A program made the translations under genes and the position numbers. A stretch of DNA of 40,472 nucleotides from Bacteroidia bacterium (GTDB taxonomy: Bacteria > Bacteroidota > Bacteroidia > Bacteroidales > VadinHA17), in assembly GCA_026391475.1 (NCBI GenBank), contig JAPLED010000064.1, positions 1 through 40,472 of the forward strand, given 5' to 3'. The notes below the pieces were generated by a model. It saw only the letters and a program-made list of their open reading frames with translations. It ran no database searches and was not told the origin of the DNA. Positions 8,383 to 16,762 of this stretch are shown here, in pieces. Each line of letters starts with the position of its first letter. Positions within the stretch are counted from its first letter, which is position 1.

Positions 8383-9669
8383 CTATTTTTCGTATGCTTC
8401 GAGTTTATATTCCGGTAGTTTTTTGTCTGCAAATTTCATTTCCAGCCTGGCAAATCTCTGCCTTCCGTTTATCATGGGAACAGATGGCCAGTCTTCACCA
8501 ATTAGTGGTCTGACGTAAGCCAGAAATTCATCTGTAACATCGTACCGGCATGGTGCAATCCATTTTTCAGGGAAGGTTCTTTCGGAAAGGGCAACTTTTT
8601 CAAGAGGAACTTTATCGTACCGTACATTATATATTATACCGGGTTCCCTGAGAATAGTAGCCATCCAACCATTACCCTCATAAAGTGCTATCTCAACAGC
8701 TTTCTGACCTACTTTATAGGCTTCATCAAGATCCACAATTGAGGCATAGGCAGTAGTATGTCGCTGATCGGTTCCCATCACCTGTCCACGGGCAGCGCCT
8801 CTGGTCTTTAATCCCTTGCTGTTAAGATAATTAACAACAGTCTGATAAACCGGGTTCTGGCTCGAGCCGAATGAGGTATGGCCAAAAGCATCTTTAACTT
8901 CTCCGATACTTCCAACTTCAAACCCTTCACTTATCACTACAATGCATCTTCCGTCTTGTTTTAACTGATCATTGACATTATCAACCAGGGTATCGATAGA
9001 AACCTTTGATTCAGCCATATATATCTGTAACGGCATCTTTCTTTCGGGATCGGCAAGCCTGGCAGCTGCAGGAATATATCCGATCTTGCGGCCCATTGCC
9101 TGTATAACCAATACAGGATCAGCAGTAGCAGAGCCCATATTCTCTTCATTGGCATTCTGGATTATATGCGACCAGTATCTTGCCACGCTTCCATATCCCG
9201 GTGTGTGATCAATAAGTTTGAATTCATTGTCACCCACGTCATTATCGATAGTTTTGGGTACTCCAACTGCTATCAGATCAAGCCCTTTTGTTTTTGCAAG
9301 TTCACTAACTTTAAAAGCGGTATGTTGCGAATCATTTCCACCTATATAGAAAAAGTAACCAACGTTATGAGCTGTAAAGACATCCATAATTCTCTGAAAA
9401 TCCTTTTGCTGTTTATCCTTTAGTTTATAACGGCATGTACCTATACTTCCGGCAGCAGGAGTGTTTCTTAACAGAGCAATCTCCTCTTCTTTCTGAGCTG
9501 AAAGATCAAGAAGCTCCTCTTTCAAAACTCCTTCAATTCCATGCCATCCTCCATAGACCTTCCCGAATTTATCCGGAAACATCCTGCATGTTTCGATTAT
9601 ACCTCGTAATGAGCTGTTAATCACCGGTGATGGCCCTCCGGATTGAGCAACTATTACATTCTTCGCCAT
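8383..9669 (-). CDS. 6-phosphofructokinase family protein, PPi-dependent type
   Basis: Phosphofructokinase-fold enzyme, 428 residues, predicted to phosphorylate fructose 6-phosphate or a related sugar phosphate. The N-terminus has the phosphate-loop region IVAQSGGPSPVINSSLRG. Next come YIGGNDSQHTAFK, where ATP enzymes usually have GGDGS, and VPKTIDNDVGDNE, where the Lys replacing Gly in PxTIDND is the hallmark of pyrophosphate-using enzymes. QAMGRKIGYIPAAA and VISEGFEVG are further family segments. The charged residues place it in the PPi group by rule, but cofactor use has not been shown. It stands 124 bases downstream of the SDR gene with a heptad array in between. Its place in a uronate block may reflect a need to use KDG-derived triose phosphates in gluconeogenesis, or a non-standard substrate. 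Confidence 0.85.
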   Translation of the reverse strand: MAKNVIVAQSGGPSPVINSSLRGIIETCRMFPDKFGKVYGGWHGIEGVLKEELLDLSAQKEEEIALLRNTPAAGSIGTCRYKLKDKQQKDFQRIMDVFTAHNVGYFFYIGGNDSQHTAFKVSELAKTKGLDLIAVGVPKTIDNDVGDNEFKLIDHTPGYGSVARYWSHIIQNANEENMGSATADPVLVIQAMGRKIGYIPAAARLADPERKMPLQIYMAESKVSIDTLVDNVNDQLKQDGRCIVVISEGFEVGSIGEVKDAFGHTSFGSSQNPVYQTVVNYLNSKGLKTRGAARGQVMGTDQRHTTAYASIVDLDEAYKVGQKAVEIALYEGNGWMATILREPGIIYNVRYDKVPLEKVALSERTFPEKWIAPCRYDVTDEFLAYVRPLIGEDWPSVPMINGRQRFARLEMKFADKKLPEYKLEAYEK

Positions 9670-9683
9670 TTTTATTATTTATT

Positions 9684-9746
9684 GTTTTGCGTTTATCGTT
9701 TTTTGTTTAGTGTTTTTAGACTTTTGATATTTGCATTTTGCATTTA
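9684..9746. repeat. Heptad array of T-rich units, nine units each starting with G
   Basis: Between the SDR stop and the phosphofructokinase start lie nine consecutive 7-bp units, all beginning with G (for example GTTTTGC, GTTTATC, GTTTAGT, GCATTTT, GCATTTA). The words differ but the 7-bp phase is never lost. A short 8-bp repeat (TTTTCAAA twice) follows at about 9773-9789. Confidence 0.55.
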
Positions 9747-9793
9747 TCGTTATTACTTTTTTAATTATAGGATTTTCAAATTTTCAAATTTCA

Positions 9794-10636
9794 TCACACT
9801 CCCGAGTAAGCACTGAACCCTCCGTCAACAGGAATAACTACTCCGGTGACAAATTTAGATAAATCCGAAACAAGGTAAAGAAGGGTTCCTGTCAGTTCTT
9901 CAGGGATACAGTAACGTTCCATAGGTGTACCGTTGATGATTTTCTTACCTCTCGCTGTGAGTCCTCCGGTTTTCTCATCAATTAGCAGAAACCTGTTCTG
10001 ATTTGTCAGAAGAAATCCCGGGGCTATGGCATTGACCCTGACTCCGGTTTTTGAGAAGTGCACTGCCAGCCATTGTGTGAAATTATTAACAGCTGCTTTT
10101 GCAGCAGAATAAGCAGCAATCTTGGTAAGAGGTCTGTATGAGTTCATTGAAGATATATTGATAATAACCCCCGATTTTTTCTTCACCATGTCAATCGCAA
10201 AAACCATTGATGGTATAAGTGTGCCTTTAAAATTAAGGTCAAACACCTTGTCGAACCCTTCGATCTGAAGTCCGAAGAAGGTATCTTCAGGGTTTTCGGT
10301 CTCGGTACCTTCCATCTTTTCGACTTTGGTTGTAGCCGCCGGAGAGTTTCCGCCGGCTCCATTCACAAGAATGTCAATAGTGCCGAATTTATCGTGAATA
10401 TTTTTTTTTGCTGCCTCCAGTGAAGCCTTGTCCAGAACACTTGCCGAGACACCCATTGATGGTGTCTTGAATTCTTTTTCAATCTCTTTTGCCACCTCCA
10501 CAGCAGCCTCCTTATTGAGGTCCAGGATTACAGTCTTAACACCCTGTGCAGCAAGCGATTTAGCCATGGCTGAGCATATAATACCTGCACCTCCGGTTAT
10601 AACTGCTACTTTATCTTTTAAGTTCAGATCGTTCAT
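9794..10636 (-). CDS. SDR-family D-mannonate oxidoreductase (fructuronate reductase)
   Basis: Short-chain dehydrogenase, 280 residues, likely reducing D-fructuronate to D-mannonate with NAD(P)H. The nucleotide-binding motif is AVITGGAGIICSAMAKSLA near residue 15, the NNAG-equivalent is LVNGAGGNSPAA, and the catalytic Ser and Tyr-x-x-x-Lys are in INISSMNS and AAYSAAKAAV. The long insert after NGAGG, with the DTFFGLQIEGFDKVFDLNFKG segment, matches the mannonate-oxidoreductase subgroup seen in uronate operons of Firmicutes and Bacteroidota. It begins 6 bases after uxaC, a strong operon sign, and catalyses the step expected after UxaC/UxaE. The next enzyme, mannonate dehydratase UxuA, is not in the window. 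A generic sugar dehydrogenase is the main alternative. Confidence 0.8.
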   Translation of the reverse strand: MNDLNLKDKVAVITGGAGIICSAMAKSLAAQGVKTVILDLNKEAAVEVAKEIEKEFKTPSMGVSASVLDKASLEAAKKNIHDKFGTIDILVNGAGGNSPAATTKVEKMEGTETENPEDTFFGLQIEGFDKVFDLNFKGTLIPSMVFAIDMVKKKSGVIINISSMNSYRPLTKIAAYSAAKAAVNNFTQWLAVHFSKTGVRVNAIAPGFLLTNQNRFLLIDEKTGGLTARGKKIINGTPMERYCIPEELTGTLLYLVSDLSKFVTGVVIPVDGGFSAYSGV

Positions 10637-10642
10637 GTCAGT

Positions 10643-12046
10643 TTATTTATTAAAACCAAAATATTCCTTTGCATTCCTGTAAGAGATACCTTCAATTAAA
10701 GGTTTCAGGAGTTCTTCTTCGTCAGGGATAAGCCCTTTCTCAACTTCTTCTCCGACAAAATTGCAAACCAGCCGCCTGAAATATTCGTGGCGGGGATAGG
10801 AGAGAAAGCTTCTTGAATCGGTTACCATTCCAATAAACCTTCTTAATAATCCCAGAGCTGCAACGTCCTTCAGATGCTTTTCCATGCCGCTTTTCTGATC
10901 AAGGAACCACCATGCAGGGCCATATTGTATTTTAACGGCCGATGAACCGTCATTAAAATTCCCTGCCATGGTTATCATCATCTCATTATCTGCAGGATTT
11001 AGATTATAAAGTATAGTTTTTGCAAGCTGCTCAGTATTATCAAGTTCACTAAGGAATTTCGACATTTTTAATGCGTCCTGTGAAACACCTATTGAGTCCC
11101 ATCCGGTATCAGGACCCATCTGTCTGAACATGCGTGCATTGTTATTTCTCATGGCGCCAACGTGGAACTGTTGTGTCCAGCCTCTCTTATGGTTCATTTT
11201 ACAGAGTTCGAGCATAGCAGCTGTCTTGTATTTTTCGGCTTCCATGCACGAAATGCTATCTCCTTTGAGCAGTTTCTTTAATATTTTATCAATCTCTGAT
11301 GCCGTAAATGTGGCAAAATAGAAACGATCAAGTCCATGATCGGAAAGGCGACCTCCTGTTTCATGAAAAAACATGTGTCTGCTATCAACTGCTTCAATGA
11401 GAGCTTCAAAGTTCCTGATCTCAAATCCGCTTGCCTGTTCAAGCTTCAGAATATATGCCCTGAACTTTTCCGGGTTTTCTGTCTTGACAATATTGTCAGG
11501 TCGGAAGGTTGGTAAAACAGTTTTTTCAAAAGACGCTTTTAACTTTATATGATGTTCAAGGTTGTCGGTAGGATCATCGGTAGTGCAGATCACTTCTGCT
11601 TTCATCTTTCGTATTAATGATCTGGTACTGAATTCTTTTGTCTGAAGCAAAGCAGAGGCTTTATCATATATCCCTGTTGCGGTAGATGGTGAAAGCAGTT
11701 CATAGATGTTGAAGTATCTGGCAAGTTCGAGATGTGTCCAGTGGTACAAGGGATTTCCAACGGTAGCGGGAACAGTCTCGGCCCACATTTTAAATTTTTC
11801 CGGGTCTGATGCATTTCCTGTGCAATACGCCTCATTGATGCCGTTGGTCCTCATTGCATGCCATTTATAATGATCCCCTTCGAGCCAGGCCTGGGTAAGA
11901 TTATTAAATTGGCGATCTTCAGCTATCATTGCCGGGGAAAGGTGACAGTGAAAATCAATTATAGGCTGATTCTCAGAGTATTTATGATAAAGCTTTTCTG
12001 CAGTTTTATTGCCAAGCAGAAAATCATCATTAATAAATGATTTCAT
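10643..12046 (-). CDS. uxaC: Glucuronate isomerase (uronate isomerase)
   Basis: Converts D-glucuronate to D-fructuronate and D-galacturonate to D-tagaturonate. The 467 residues are the normal length, in the amidohydrolase fold. The N-terminal metal motif is PIIDFHCHLSP, with two His ligands, and typical UxaC segments follow: WLEGDHYKWHAMRTNGI, EVICTTDDPTDNLEHH, RGWTQQFHVGAMRNNN and MVTDSRSFLSYPRHEYFRR. It is the first gene of the minus-strand uronate block, with a 239-base divergent gap to the GH105 gene, and the mannonate oxidoreductase follows after 6 bases. Start ATG at 12046 (MKSFINDDFLLGNKTAEKLY) is well supported because the family begins this way. Confidence 0.95.
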   Translation of the reverse strand: MKSFINDDFLLGNKTAEKLYHKYSENQPIIDFHCHLSPAMIAEDRQFNNLTQAWLEGDHYKWHAMRTNGINEAYCTGNASDPEKFKMWAETVPATVGNPLYHWTHLELARYFNIYELLSPSTATGIYDKASALLQTKEFSTRSLIRKMKAEVICTTDDPTDNLEHHIKLKASFEKTVLPTFRPDNIVKTENPEKFRAYILKLEQASGFEIRNFEALIEAVDSRHMFFHETGGRLSDHGLDRFYFATFTASEIDKILKKLLKGDSISCMEAEKYKTAAMLELCKMNHKRGWTQQFHVGAMRNNNARMFRQMGPDTGWDSIGVSQDALKMSKFLSELDNTEQLAKTILYNLNPADNEMMITMAGNFNDGSSAVKIQYGPAWWFLDQKSGMEKHLKDVAALGLLRRFIGMVTDSRSFLSYPRHEYFRRLVCNFVGEEVEKGLIPDEEELLKPLIEGISYRNAKEYFGFNK

Positions 12047-12097
12047 ATCTTTTTGTTTGGAATTGCAATGTTATATAAAAAGGAAAACTTATATTTA

Positions 12098-12105
12098 CGT
12101 TAACG
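12098..12105. promoter_or_regulatory. Possible LacI-type operator in the uxaC/GH105 divergent region
   Basis: An 8-bp perfect palindrome, CGTTAACG, lies in the gap between the divergent uxaC and GH105 genes, about 50 bases upstream of uxaC. LacI-family operators are palindromic and often contain ACG/CGT arms, and a LacI regulator is encoded nearby (973-2028). Only this one copy was noticed, so the link is weak. Confidence 0.25.
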
Positions 12106-12213
12106 ATCACGAAAATAAGAATTACAAATCAATTAATCAAGAAATATGTTCAGTGTTTAACATTAATTAATATTCCGGAAAAACAATTCATGCCAAAATG
12201 AAAATGGAAATAA

Positions 12214-12243
12214 TTGCGTTTTCCATCAAAGAATGTATTTTTG
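12214..12243 (+). promoter_or_regulatory. Bacteroidota-type promoter for the GH105 gene
   Basis: TTG at 12214-12216, a 19-base spacer, then TATTTTTG at 12236-12243. The latter is a perfect match to the Bacteroidota -7 consensus TANNTTTG, and the TTG spacing fits the -33 element. Transcription would start around 12250, leaving a leader of about 35 bases before the ATG at 12286. Confidence 0.55.
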
Positions 12244-12285
12244 TGTTCAATGGAAAAATTAACTAATCTATTAATAAACTTAAAA

Positions 12286-13434
12286 ATGAAGAACTTAAAA
12301 TGTGTCTTACTTATTATTTTAATCGTCTCATCTTTAAGAGGTTATTCCCAAGAACAGCAACCATCTGCGTTTAAAACGGATCTCACTAAAACGGATATTA
12401 AAGCTGTTCTTAAAGCAGTTGCAGACTGGCAGGTCAGAACACCTCTCACGCACCACCTTGCCGATTGGACAAATGGTGCTCTCTATTCAGGTATGGTTGA
12501 ATGGGCAGGTATAGCCGGTGATGAATCATATTACGAATGGCTTAAAGGAATTTCAGAAAAACTTTCATGGACATATTATATTCATGATAATCCACTCCGT
12601 AGGTATCATGCTGATGATTATTGCGTTGGTCAGACATATATTGAACTTTATCGCAAGTATAAGGATAAGAAGATGATTAAGCCAATGAGAGCTTATCTCG
12701 ATCAGATCCTTAAAGACCCGGCAAAGGGAGATCTTTTATTTGTCAATACCAAAGAATATTGGTCAACCCAGCGCTGGTCGTGGTGTGATGCTCTTTTCAT
12801 GGGACCAACGGTATGGGCAAAAATGGCTGATGTTACCGGCAAGGAAAAGTATCTCAATTTTATGTACCAGGAATATAAGGCAACAACCGATTATCTGTAT
12901 GATAAGGAAGAAGATCTCTATTTCAGGGATTCAAATTATTTTACCAGGAAGGAAGCCAATAGTGCGAAAGTATTCTGGGGACGCGGTAATGGCTGGGTGT
13001 TTGCCGGGCTACCGATTATCATAAGGGAACTCCCTGAAAAGTATAGGAATAAGGATTATTTTGTGACAATATATAAGGAGATGGCTGCAAAACTTCTTTC
13101 GCTACAGTCCGCAGACGGATTCTGGCATGCCAGCCTTCTCGATCCTGCAAGCTATCCTAGTCCTGAAATGAGCGCAACTGCATTTTTTGTCTATGGCCTG
13201 GCCTGGGGTGTGAATAATGGATACCTCGATAAGGAGACATATCTTCCTGCAGTTGTAAAAGGATGGAAATCAATGGTCACTTCTGTATGGCCCGATGGTA
13301 AAGTCGGATTCATTCAACCGATCGGAGCAGATCCAAAAAGTGTTACAAAGGAAATGACCGAAGTTTATGGTGTCGGTGGATTCCTGATGGCAGGAACGGA
13401 AATTACCAGGCTGATTGATAAAGGAATCCTTTAA
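12286..13434 (+). CDS. GH105 family unsaturated rhamnogalacturonyl/uronyl hydrolase, secreted
   Basis: Removes the unsaturated 4-deoxy-uronate from the non-reducing end of lyase-generated oligosaccharides (rhamnogalacturonan, ulvan or related). The 382 residues begin with a signal peptide (MKNLKCVLLIILIVSSLRG) ending around GYSQ. The rest is an (alpha/alpha)6 barrel of the GH88/GH105 type with RYHADDYCVGQTYIEL, WSWCDALFMGP containing the catalytic Asp of YteR-like enzymes, and FWGRGNGWVFAGLP. An open frame extends upstream to a TTG at 12214, but the signal peptide and promoter position fix the ATG at 12286. It heads the plus-strand block ahead of GH5, kduI and kduD, so its product would be isomerised by KduI. 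A short 7-bp repeat begins at the stop codon. Confidence 0.88.
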   Translation: MKNLKCVLLIILIVSSLRGYSQEQQPSAFKTDLTKTDIKAVLKAVADWQVRTPLTHHLADWTNGALYSGMVEWAGIAGDESYYEWLKGISEKLSWTYYIHDNPLRRYHADDYCVGQTYIELYRKYKDKKMIKPMRAYLDQILKDPAKGDLLFVNTKEYWSTQRWSWCDALFMGPTVWAKMADVTGKEKYLNFMYQEYKATTDYLYDKEEDLYFRDSNYFTRKEANSAKVFWGRGNGWVFAGLPIIIRELPEKYRNKDYFVTIYKEMAAKLLSLQSADGFWHASLLDPASYPSPEMSATAFFVYGLAWGVNNGYLDKETYLPAVVKGWKSMVTSVWPDGKVGFIQPIGADPKSVTKEMTEVYGVGGFLMAGTEITRLIDKGIL

Positions 13435-13666
13435 TTACGAATTACGAATTACGAATTACGAATTAGAACAATATGAAGACTGATAATATGATACAAACAA
13501 AAAGTTATGCTTTTGCAGTAAGTATTGTTAAGACTTATCAGTTTTTAGTTGAGGTGAAAAAGGAAGAGGAAATTCTCAAAATAGTTGGATCAATTACTAA
13601 AACACTAAAATCAAAACTTTTTTAACATAATAATTTCTAATTCGTAATTTCTAATTTCTGATTTTT
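13434..13666. repeat. Inverted heptad arrays bracketing a gene relic
   Basis: The 252-base gap between GH105 and GH5 is bracketed by two short arrays. On the left are four exact ATTACGA units (13434-13461). On the right are five units of AATTTCT/AATTCGT/GATTTTT type (13632-13666). Reversed, the right array reads as AATTACGAATT-like sequence, so the two form imperfect terminal inverted repeats around the decayed four-helix-bundle gene. This is the layout of a small non-autonomous element, but no transposase or clear target duplication was seen. Confidence 0.5.
13473..13625 (+). pseudogene. Remnant of an S23-type four-helix-bundle protein (internal deletion)
   Basis: A 50-codon reading frame from ATG 13473 to TAA 13625. 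Its first part (TKSYAFAVSIVKTYQFLVEVKK) resembles the first helix of the four-helix-bundle family related to proteins encoded in 23S rRNA intervening sequences. Its last part (EEILKIVGSITKTLKSKLF) resembles the end of the last helix. The roughly 70 residues normally between, including the RSGTSIGANVEEA-type region, are missing. I therefore read it as an in-frame internal deletion of a gene normally about 120 codons long. It sits between inverted 7-bp repeat arrays. The family identification is from remembered sequence patterns, not a search. Confidence 0.65.
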
Positions 13667-13686
13667 TGATTAACCGAACATTATAT

Positions 13687-14889
13687 ATGAGACAGAAATT
13701 TGTATTAATATTTGCCTTAGTCTTAACTTCAACAAGTCTGTTAAACAGTCAGGGATTTCTTAAAGTGAAGGGTAAGGAGATCGTAAATGGAAAAGGAGAA
13801 CCTGTTCTCCTCAAAGGCATCGGTCTTGGTGGTTGGATGCTGCAGGAACCCTATATGCTGCAACTTTCAAAAGTGGCCGGGACCCAAACTGAAATCAAGT
13901 CTAAAATTACGGAATTAACAGGTGAAGAAAACTGTGAGAAATTCTACAGGAGCTATCTGAATAACATGATAACTAAAAGAGATATTGATTCGCTGAAGGC
14001 ATGGGGATTCAATTCCATCCGGTTACCAATGCATTATAATCTATTCACATTACCAATTGAAAAAGAGCCTGTTGCCGGACAAATAACCTGGCTGAAAATG
14101 GGATTTGAATTGACTGATAATCTTCTCTCGTGGTGCAGGAAAAACAAAATGTATCTGATTCTTGACCTTCATGCCGCACCTGGTGGACAGGGAAATGACC
14201 GACCGATTGCAGACGTTGATACTCTGAAACCACAACTTTGGGAAAGTGATGCTAATTCGCAAAAAACCATAGCTCTCTGGGCAAAACTTGCAGAAAGATA
14301 TGCAGATGAAGAATGGATTGGAGGATATGACCTTATCAACGAGACCAACTATAAAATGGAAGGCAATGAACCCTTGAAGAAGCTTTTCCTGACTACAACA
14401 CAAGAGATTCGTAAAGTCGATAAGAACCACATTATTTTCATTGAAGGCAACCAGTTTGCAAATGATTATACCGGTCTCACTCCTCCATGGGATAATAATA
14501 TGGTATATAGTTTCCATAAATACTGGAATCCTGCTACAATTGAGACTATTCAGCGCTTTCTTGACCTAAGGGAAAAATATAACGTGCCATTGTGGATGGG
14601 GGAGTCAGGCGAAAATACAAACGAATGGTTTAAAGCTGCTGTTAACCTGTTCGAAACAAATAGTATAGGATGGGCATGGTGGACCATTAAAAAGATAGGT
14701 TCTGAAAGCAGTTTAATGACCATTACCAAACCGGCAGGATATCAGAAGGTCATCGACTACTGGGCAGGTAAAGGACCTAAACCAACAGTTGAAGAGGCAA
14801 AAGCAACTTTCATTGAACTGGCAGAAAATGTGAAAATTGAAAACTGTAAGATAAATTATCTTGTGCTTAATGCTTTGTTTGGGAAATGA
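13687..14889 (+). CDS. GH5 family glycoside hydrolase (cellulase-like), secreted
   Basis: Predicted endo-acting beta-glycosidase with a TIM barrel, 400 residues after the ATG at 13687. A TTG further upstream is open but precedes a clear signal peptide (MRQKFVLIFALVLTSTSLLN), so it was not used. Family features are GIGLGGWMLQEPYM near the N-terminus, WGFNSIRLPMHYNLF, LDLHAAPGGQGNDR, the acid/base Glu in GYDLINETNY and the nucleophile Glu in PLWMGESGENTNEW. The Trp-rich AWWTIKK segment follows the nucleophile. It lies between GH105 and kduI, so it probably attacks the backbone of a uronate-containing plant or algal polysaccharide. The exact substrate (beta-glucan, xyloglucan or other) cannot be called. 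The heptad repeat starts at the base after the stop. Confidence 0.88.
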   Translation: MRQKFVLIFALVLTSTSLLNSQGFLKVKGKEIVNGKGEPVLLKGIGLGGWMLQEPYMLQLSKVAGTQTEIKSKITELTGEENCEKFYRSYLNNMITKRDIDSLKAWGFNSIRLPMHYNLFTLPIEKEPVAGQITWLKMGFELTDNLLSWCRKNKMYLILDLHAAPGGQGNDRPIADVDTLKPQLWESDANSQKTIALWAKLAERYADEEWIGGYDLINETNYKMEGNEPLKKLFLTTTQEIRKVDKNHIIFIEGNQFANDYTGLTPPWDNNMVYSFHKYWNPATIETIQRFLDLREKYNVPLWMGESGENTNEWFKAAVNLFETNSIGWAWWTIKKIGSESSLMTITKPAGYQKVIDYWAGKGPKPTVEEAKATFIELAENVKIENCKINYLVLNALFGK

Positions 14890-14952
14890 GGCTACAGGCT
14901 ACAGGAGAGTTATTAATGCCTGACGCCTGTTGCCCGTTGCCAGTTGCCATTT
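14890..14952. repeat. Inverted heptad array (GGCTACA ... GCCYGTT), nine units in phase
   Basis: Starting immediately after the GH5 stop codon: two GGCTACA units (14890-14903), a 14-base spacer (exactly two units), then five GCC-starting units (GCCTGAC, GCCTGTT, GCCCGTT, GCCAGTT, GCCATTT; 14918-14952). The GGC-then-GCC layout is the same as at 7412-7481. Phase is kept through the spacer. Confidence 0.7.
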
Positions 14953-14984
14953 ACTTTTTTTAATATTCAATTAAATAAAACGTT

Positions 14985-15821
14985 ATGAAGTTAGAACTAA
15001 GATATGCCGCACATCCTAAGGATGTTAAGACTTATGATACAGAAAGACTAAGAAAAGAATTTCTAATTGAAAATGTCTTTATAGCAGATGAGATATCGCT
15101 TGTCTATTCGATGTACGATCGTTACATTGTTGGCGGTGCTATGCCGGTTAGAAAAGAATTAAAACTTGAAACATCAGATGAACTTAAAGCGGAACAGTTT
15201 CTTGACAGAAGGGAAATGGGAATTATTAATGTTGGCGGAGATGCTGTTATAGATGCCGGAGGCAAAACCTATAAAATTGGATTCAAAGATGCTTTATACC
15301 TTGGAAAAGGAATACGTGATGTCATTTTTAAGTCTGCTGACACAAAAAACCCTGCAAAGCTTTATATTAATTCAGCACCTGCTCATCATACATATCCTTC
15401 GAAAAAGATTACACTTGCCGACGCAGAAGTTGTGGTTCTGGGAAATCCGGAGTCATCTAACCACCGGACTGTTAGTAAGCTGCTGGTAAACAGTGTGATC
15501 GAAACGTGCCAGTTGCAGATGGGAATGACAGAATTGAAAACAGGCAGTGTATGGAACACAATGCCTGTTCATACTCATAACCGGAGAATGGAGGCTTATT
15601 TCTATTTTGAAGTACCGGCAAAGCAGGCAATATGTCATTTCATGGGCGATCCCGACGAAACAAGACATATCTGGATGAAGAATGAACAGGCTGTTCTTTC
15701 CCCGTCATGGAGTATACATAGCGCAGCAGGAACATCAAACTATACGTTTATATGGGGAATGGCAGGGGAGAACCTCGATTACGGGGATATGGATGTCCGT
15801 TACCCTGACAGTCTGAAATAG
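14985..15821 (+). CDS. kduI: 5-keto-4-deoxyuronate isomerase
   Basis: Isomerises 5-dehydro-4-deoxy-D-glucuronate (DKI) to 3-deoxy-D-glycero-2,5-hexodiulosonate (DKII) in pectin and uronan breakdown. At 278 residues it is the standard length for this cupin enzyme. The zinc site is visible as [16 protein letters not shown] (two His and the Glu) and the later His in [15 protein letters not shown]. The N-terminal [22 protein letters not shown] and [12 protein letters not shown] are also typical. It is followed by kduD, the next step, after 146 bases that hold a large decamer palindrome, and it takes the product of the GH105 enzyme encoded two genes upstream. Confidence 0.96.
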   Translation: MKLELRYAAHPKDVKTYDTERLRKEFLIENVFIADEISLVYSMYDRYIVGGAMPVRKELKLETSDELKAEQFLDRREMGIINVGGDAVIDAGGKTYKIGFKDALYLGKGIRDVIFKSADTKNPAKLYINSAPAHHTYPSKKITLADAEVVVLGNPESSNHRTVSKLLVNSVIETCQLQMGMTELKTGSVWNTMPVHTHNRRMEAYFYFEVPAKQAICHFMGDPDETRHIWMKNEQAVLSPSWSIHSAAGTSNYTFIWGMAGENLDYGDMDVRYPDSLK

Positions 15822-15826
15822 TTCTT

Positions 15827-15936
15827 AACTCTGTGTAACTCTGTGAAACCTCTGTGTACCTCTGTGTAAGTTCTTCTTTTTTTTTGTTACACAGAGAGAC
15901 ACTGAGAAGACACAGAGTGCCACAGAGGCTTCAGAG
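15827..15936. repeat. Large imperfect palindrome of CTCTGTG decamers
   Basis: Four units of about ten bases containing CTCTGTG on the left face a T-rich centre (about 15871-15885) and then complementary CACAGAG units on the right. The innermost stem is perfect for 10 bp (CTCTGTGTAA at 15860-15869 with TTACACAGAG at 15887-15896). It begins six bases after the kduI stop and fills most of the gap to kduD, where it could form a long RNA hairpin in the transcript. Confidence 0.75.
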
Positions 15937-15967
15937 AATCTCTAAATTCATTTAAAAAAATATTTTT

Positions 15968-16762
15968 ATGAAAGATCTATTTGATTTAACAGGAAAAGTA
16001 GCCCTGGTTACCGGTGGCACGCATGGTATCGGACTAGCAGTCGGGTTGTTGCTTGGTAAGGCTGGCGCCAAAGTTTGTGTTAACGATTTGCAGGATGATA
16101 AGCTTCTGAGTTGTAAAGAGAGCTTTAAAAAGGAAGGCCTCGATGTCTTTACTCTGAAATTCAATGTAACCGATGAAAAAGATGTTGATAAGGGAATATC
16201 CCTGATAGAAAAAAGCGTTGGTTCCGTGGATATTCTTGTCAATAATGCAGGTATTATAAAGAGAATCCCGATACTTGACATGTCAATATCAGACTACAAA
16301 CAGGTTATTGATGTTGATCTTGTAGCGCCACTGATTATTTCAAAAAGAGTAGCACCGAAAATGATCGCAAAACGTAGCGGTAAGATTATTAATATGTGTT
16401 CCATGATGAGCGTTTATGGCCGCAATACTGTCTCAGCATATGCTTCAGCAAAAGGAGGTCTTAAGCTTCTGACACAGAGTATGACATGCGAATGGGCAAA
16501 ATACAATATTCAGATCAATGGGATTGGTCCGGGCTATATCGCCACATCACAGACAGCGCCCATACGCGAAAACGGACATCCTTTTAACGACCTAGTCATG
16601 ACCCGCACACCGGCAGGCAGATGGGGTGAACCGGAAGATGTTGCAAATGCAGCACTCTTCCTTGCTTCAAAAGCCAGTAACTTTGTCAATGGACATATAT
16701 TATACGTTGATGGCGGTATTCTCGCCAACTTCGGGTATGTGAAGGGGGAGAATGAGATTTAG
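15968..16762 (+). CDS. kduD: 2-dehydro-3-deoxy-D-gluconate 5-dehydrogenase (KduD), SDR family
   Basis: Reduces the KduI product (DKII) to 2-keto-3-deoxygluconate (KDG) using NAD(P)H. The 264 residues have the classical SDR layout: cofactor motif ALVTGGTHGIGLAVG near residue 14, LVNNAGIIKR, catalytic Ser in INMCSMMS and the Tyr-Lys pair in SAYASAKGGLKLL. The MACEWA-like segment (QSMTCEWAKYNIQINGIGPGY) and the end VNGHILYVDGGILANFG match KduD proteins. Directly downstream of kduI on the same strand, so the pathway step fits. KDG kinase and aldolase are outside the window. An array of 8-bp repeats begins right after the stop. Confidence 0.92.
   Translation: MKDLFDLTGKVALVTGGTHGIGLAVGLLLGKAGAKVCVNDLQDDKLLSCKESFKKEGLDVFTLKFNVTDEKDVDKGISLIEKSVGSVDILVNNAGIIKRIPILDMSISDYKQVIDVDLVAPLIISKRVAPKMIAKRSGKIINMCSMMSVYGRNTVSAYASAKGGLKLLTQSMTCEWAKYNIQINGIGPGYIATSQTAPIRENGHPFNDLVMTRTPAGRWGEPEDVANAALFLASKASNFVNGHILYVDGGILANFGYVKGENEI

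Noticed and set aside
7970-8518. 182-codon plus-strand frame opposite the HAD and phosphofructokinase genes
   Set aside because: It runs antisense to two genes with clear family motifs, and its translation shows no domain; it is a shadow frame.
12214-12285. N-terminal extension of the GH105 protein from a TTG start
   Set aside because: The extension lies over a good promoter and precedes a complete signal peptide that starts at 12286.
14050-14517. 155-codon minus-strand frame inside the GH5 gene
   Set aside because: Antisense to intact GH5 catalytic motifs and without recognisable features.
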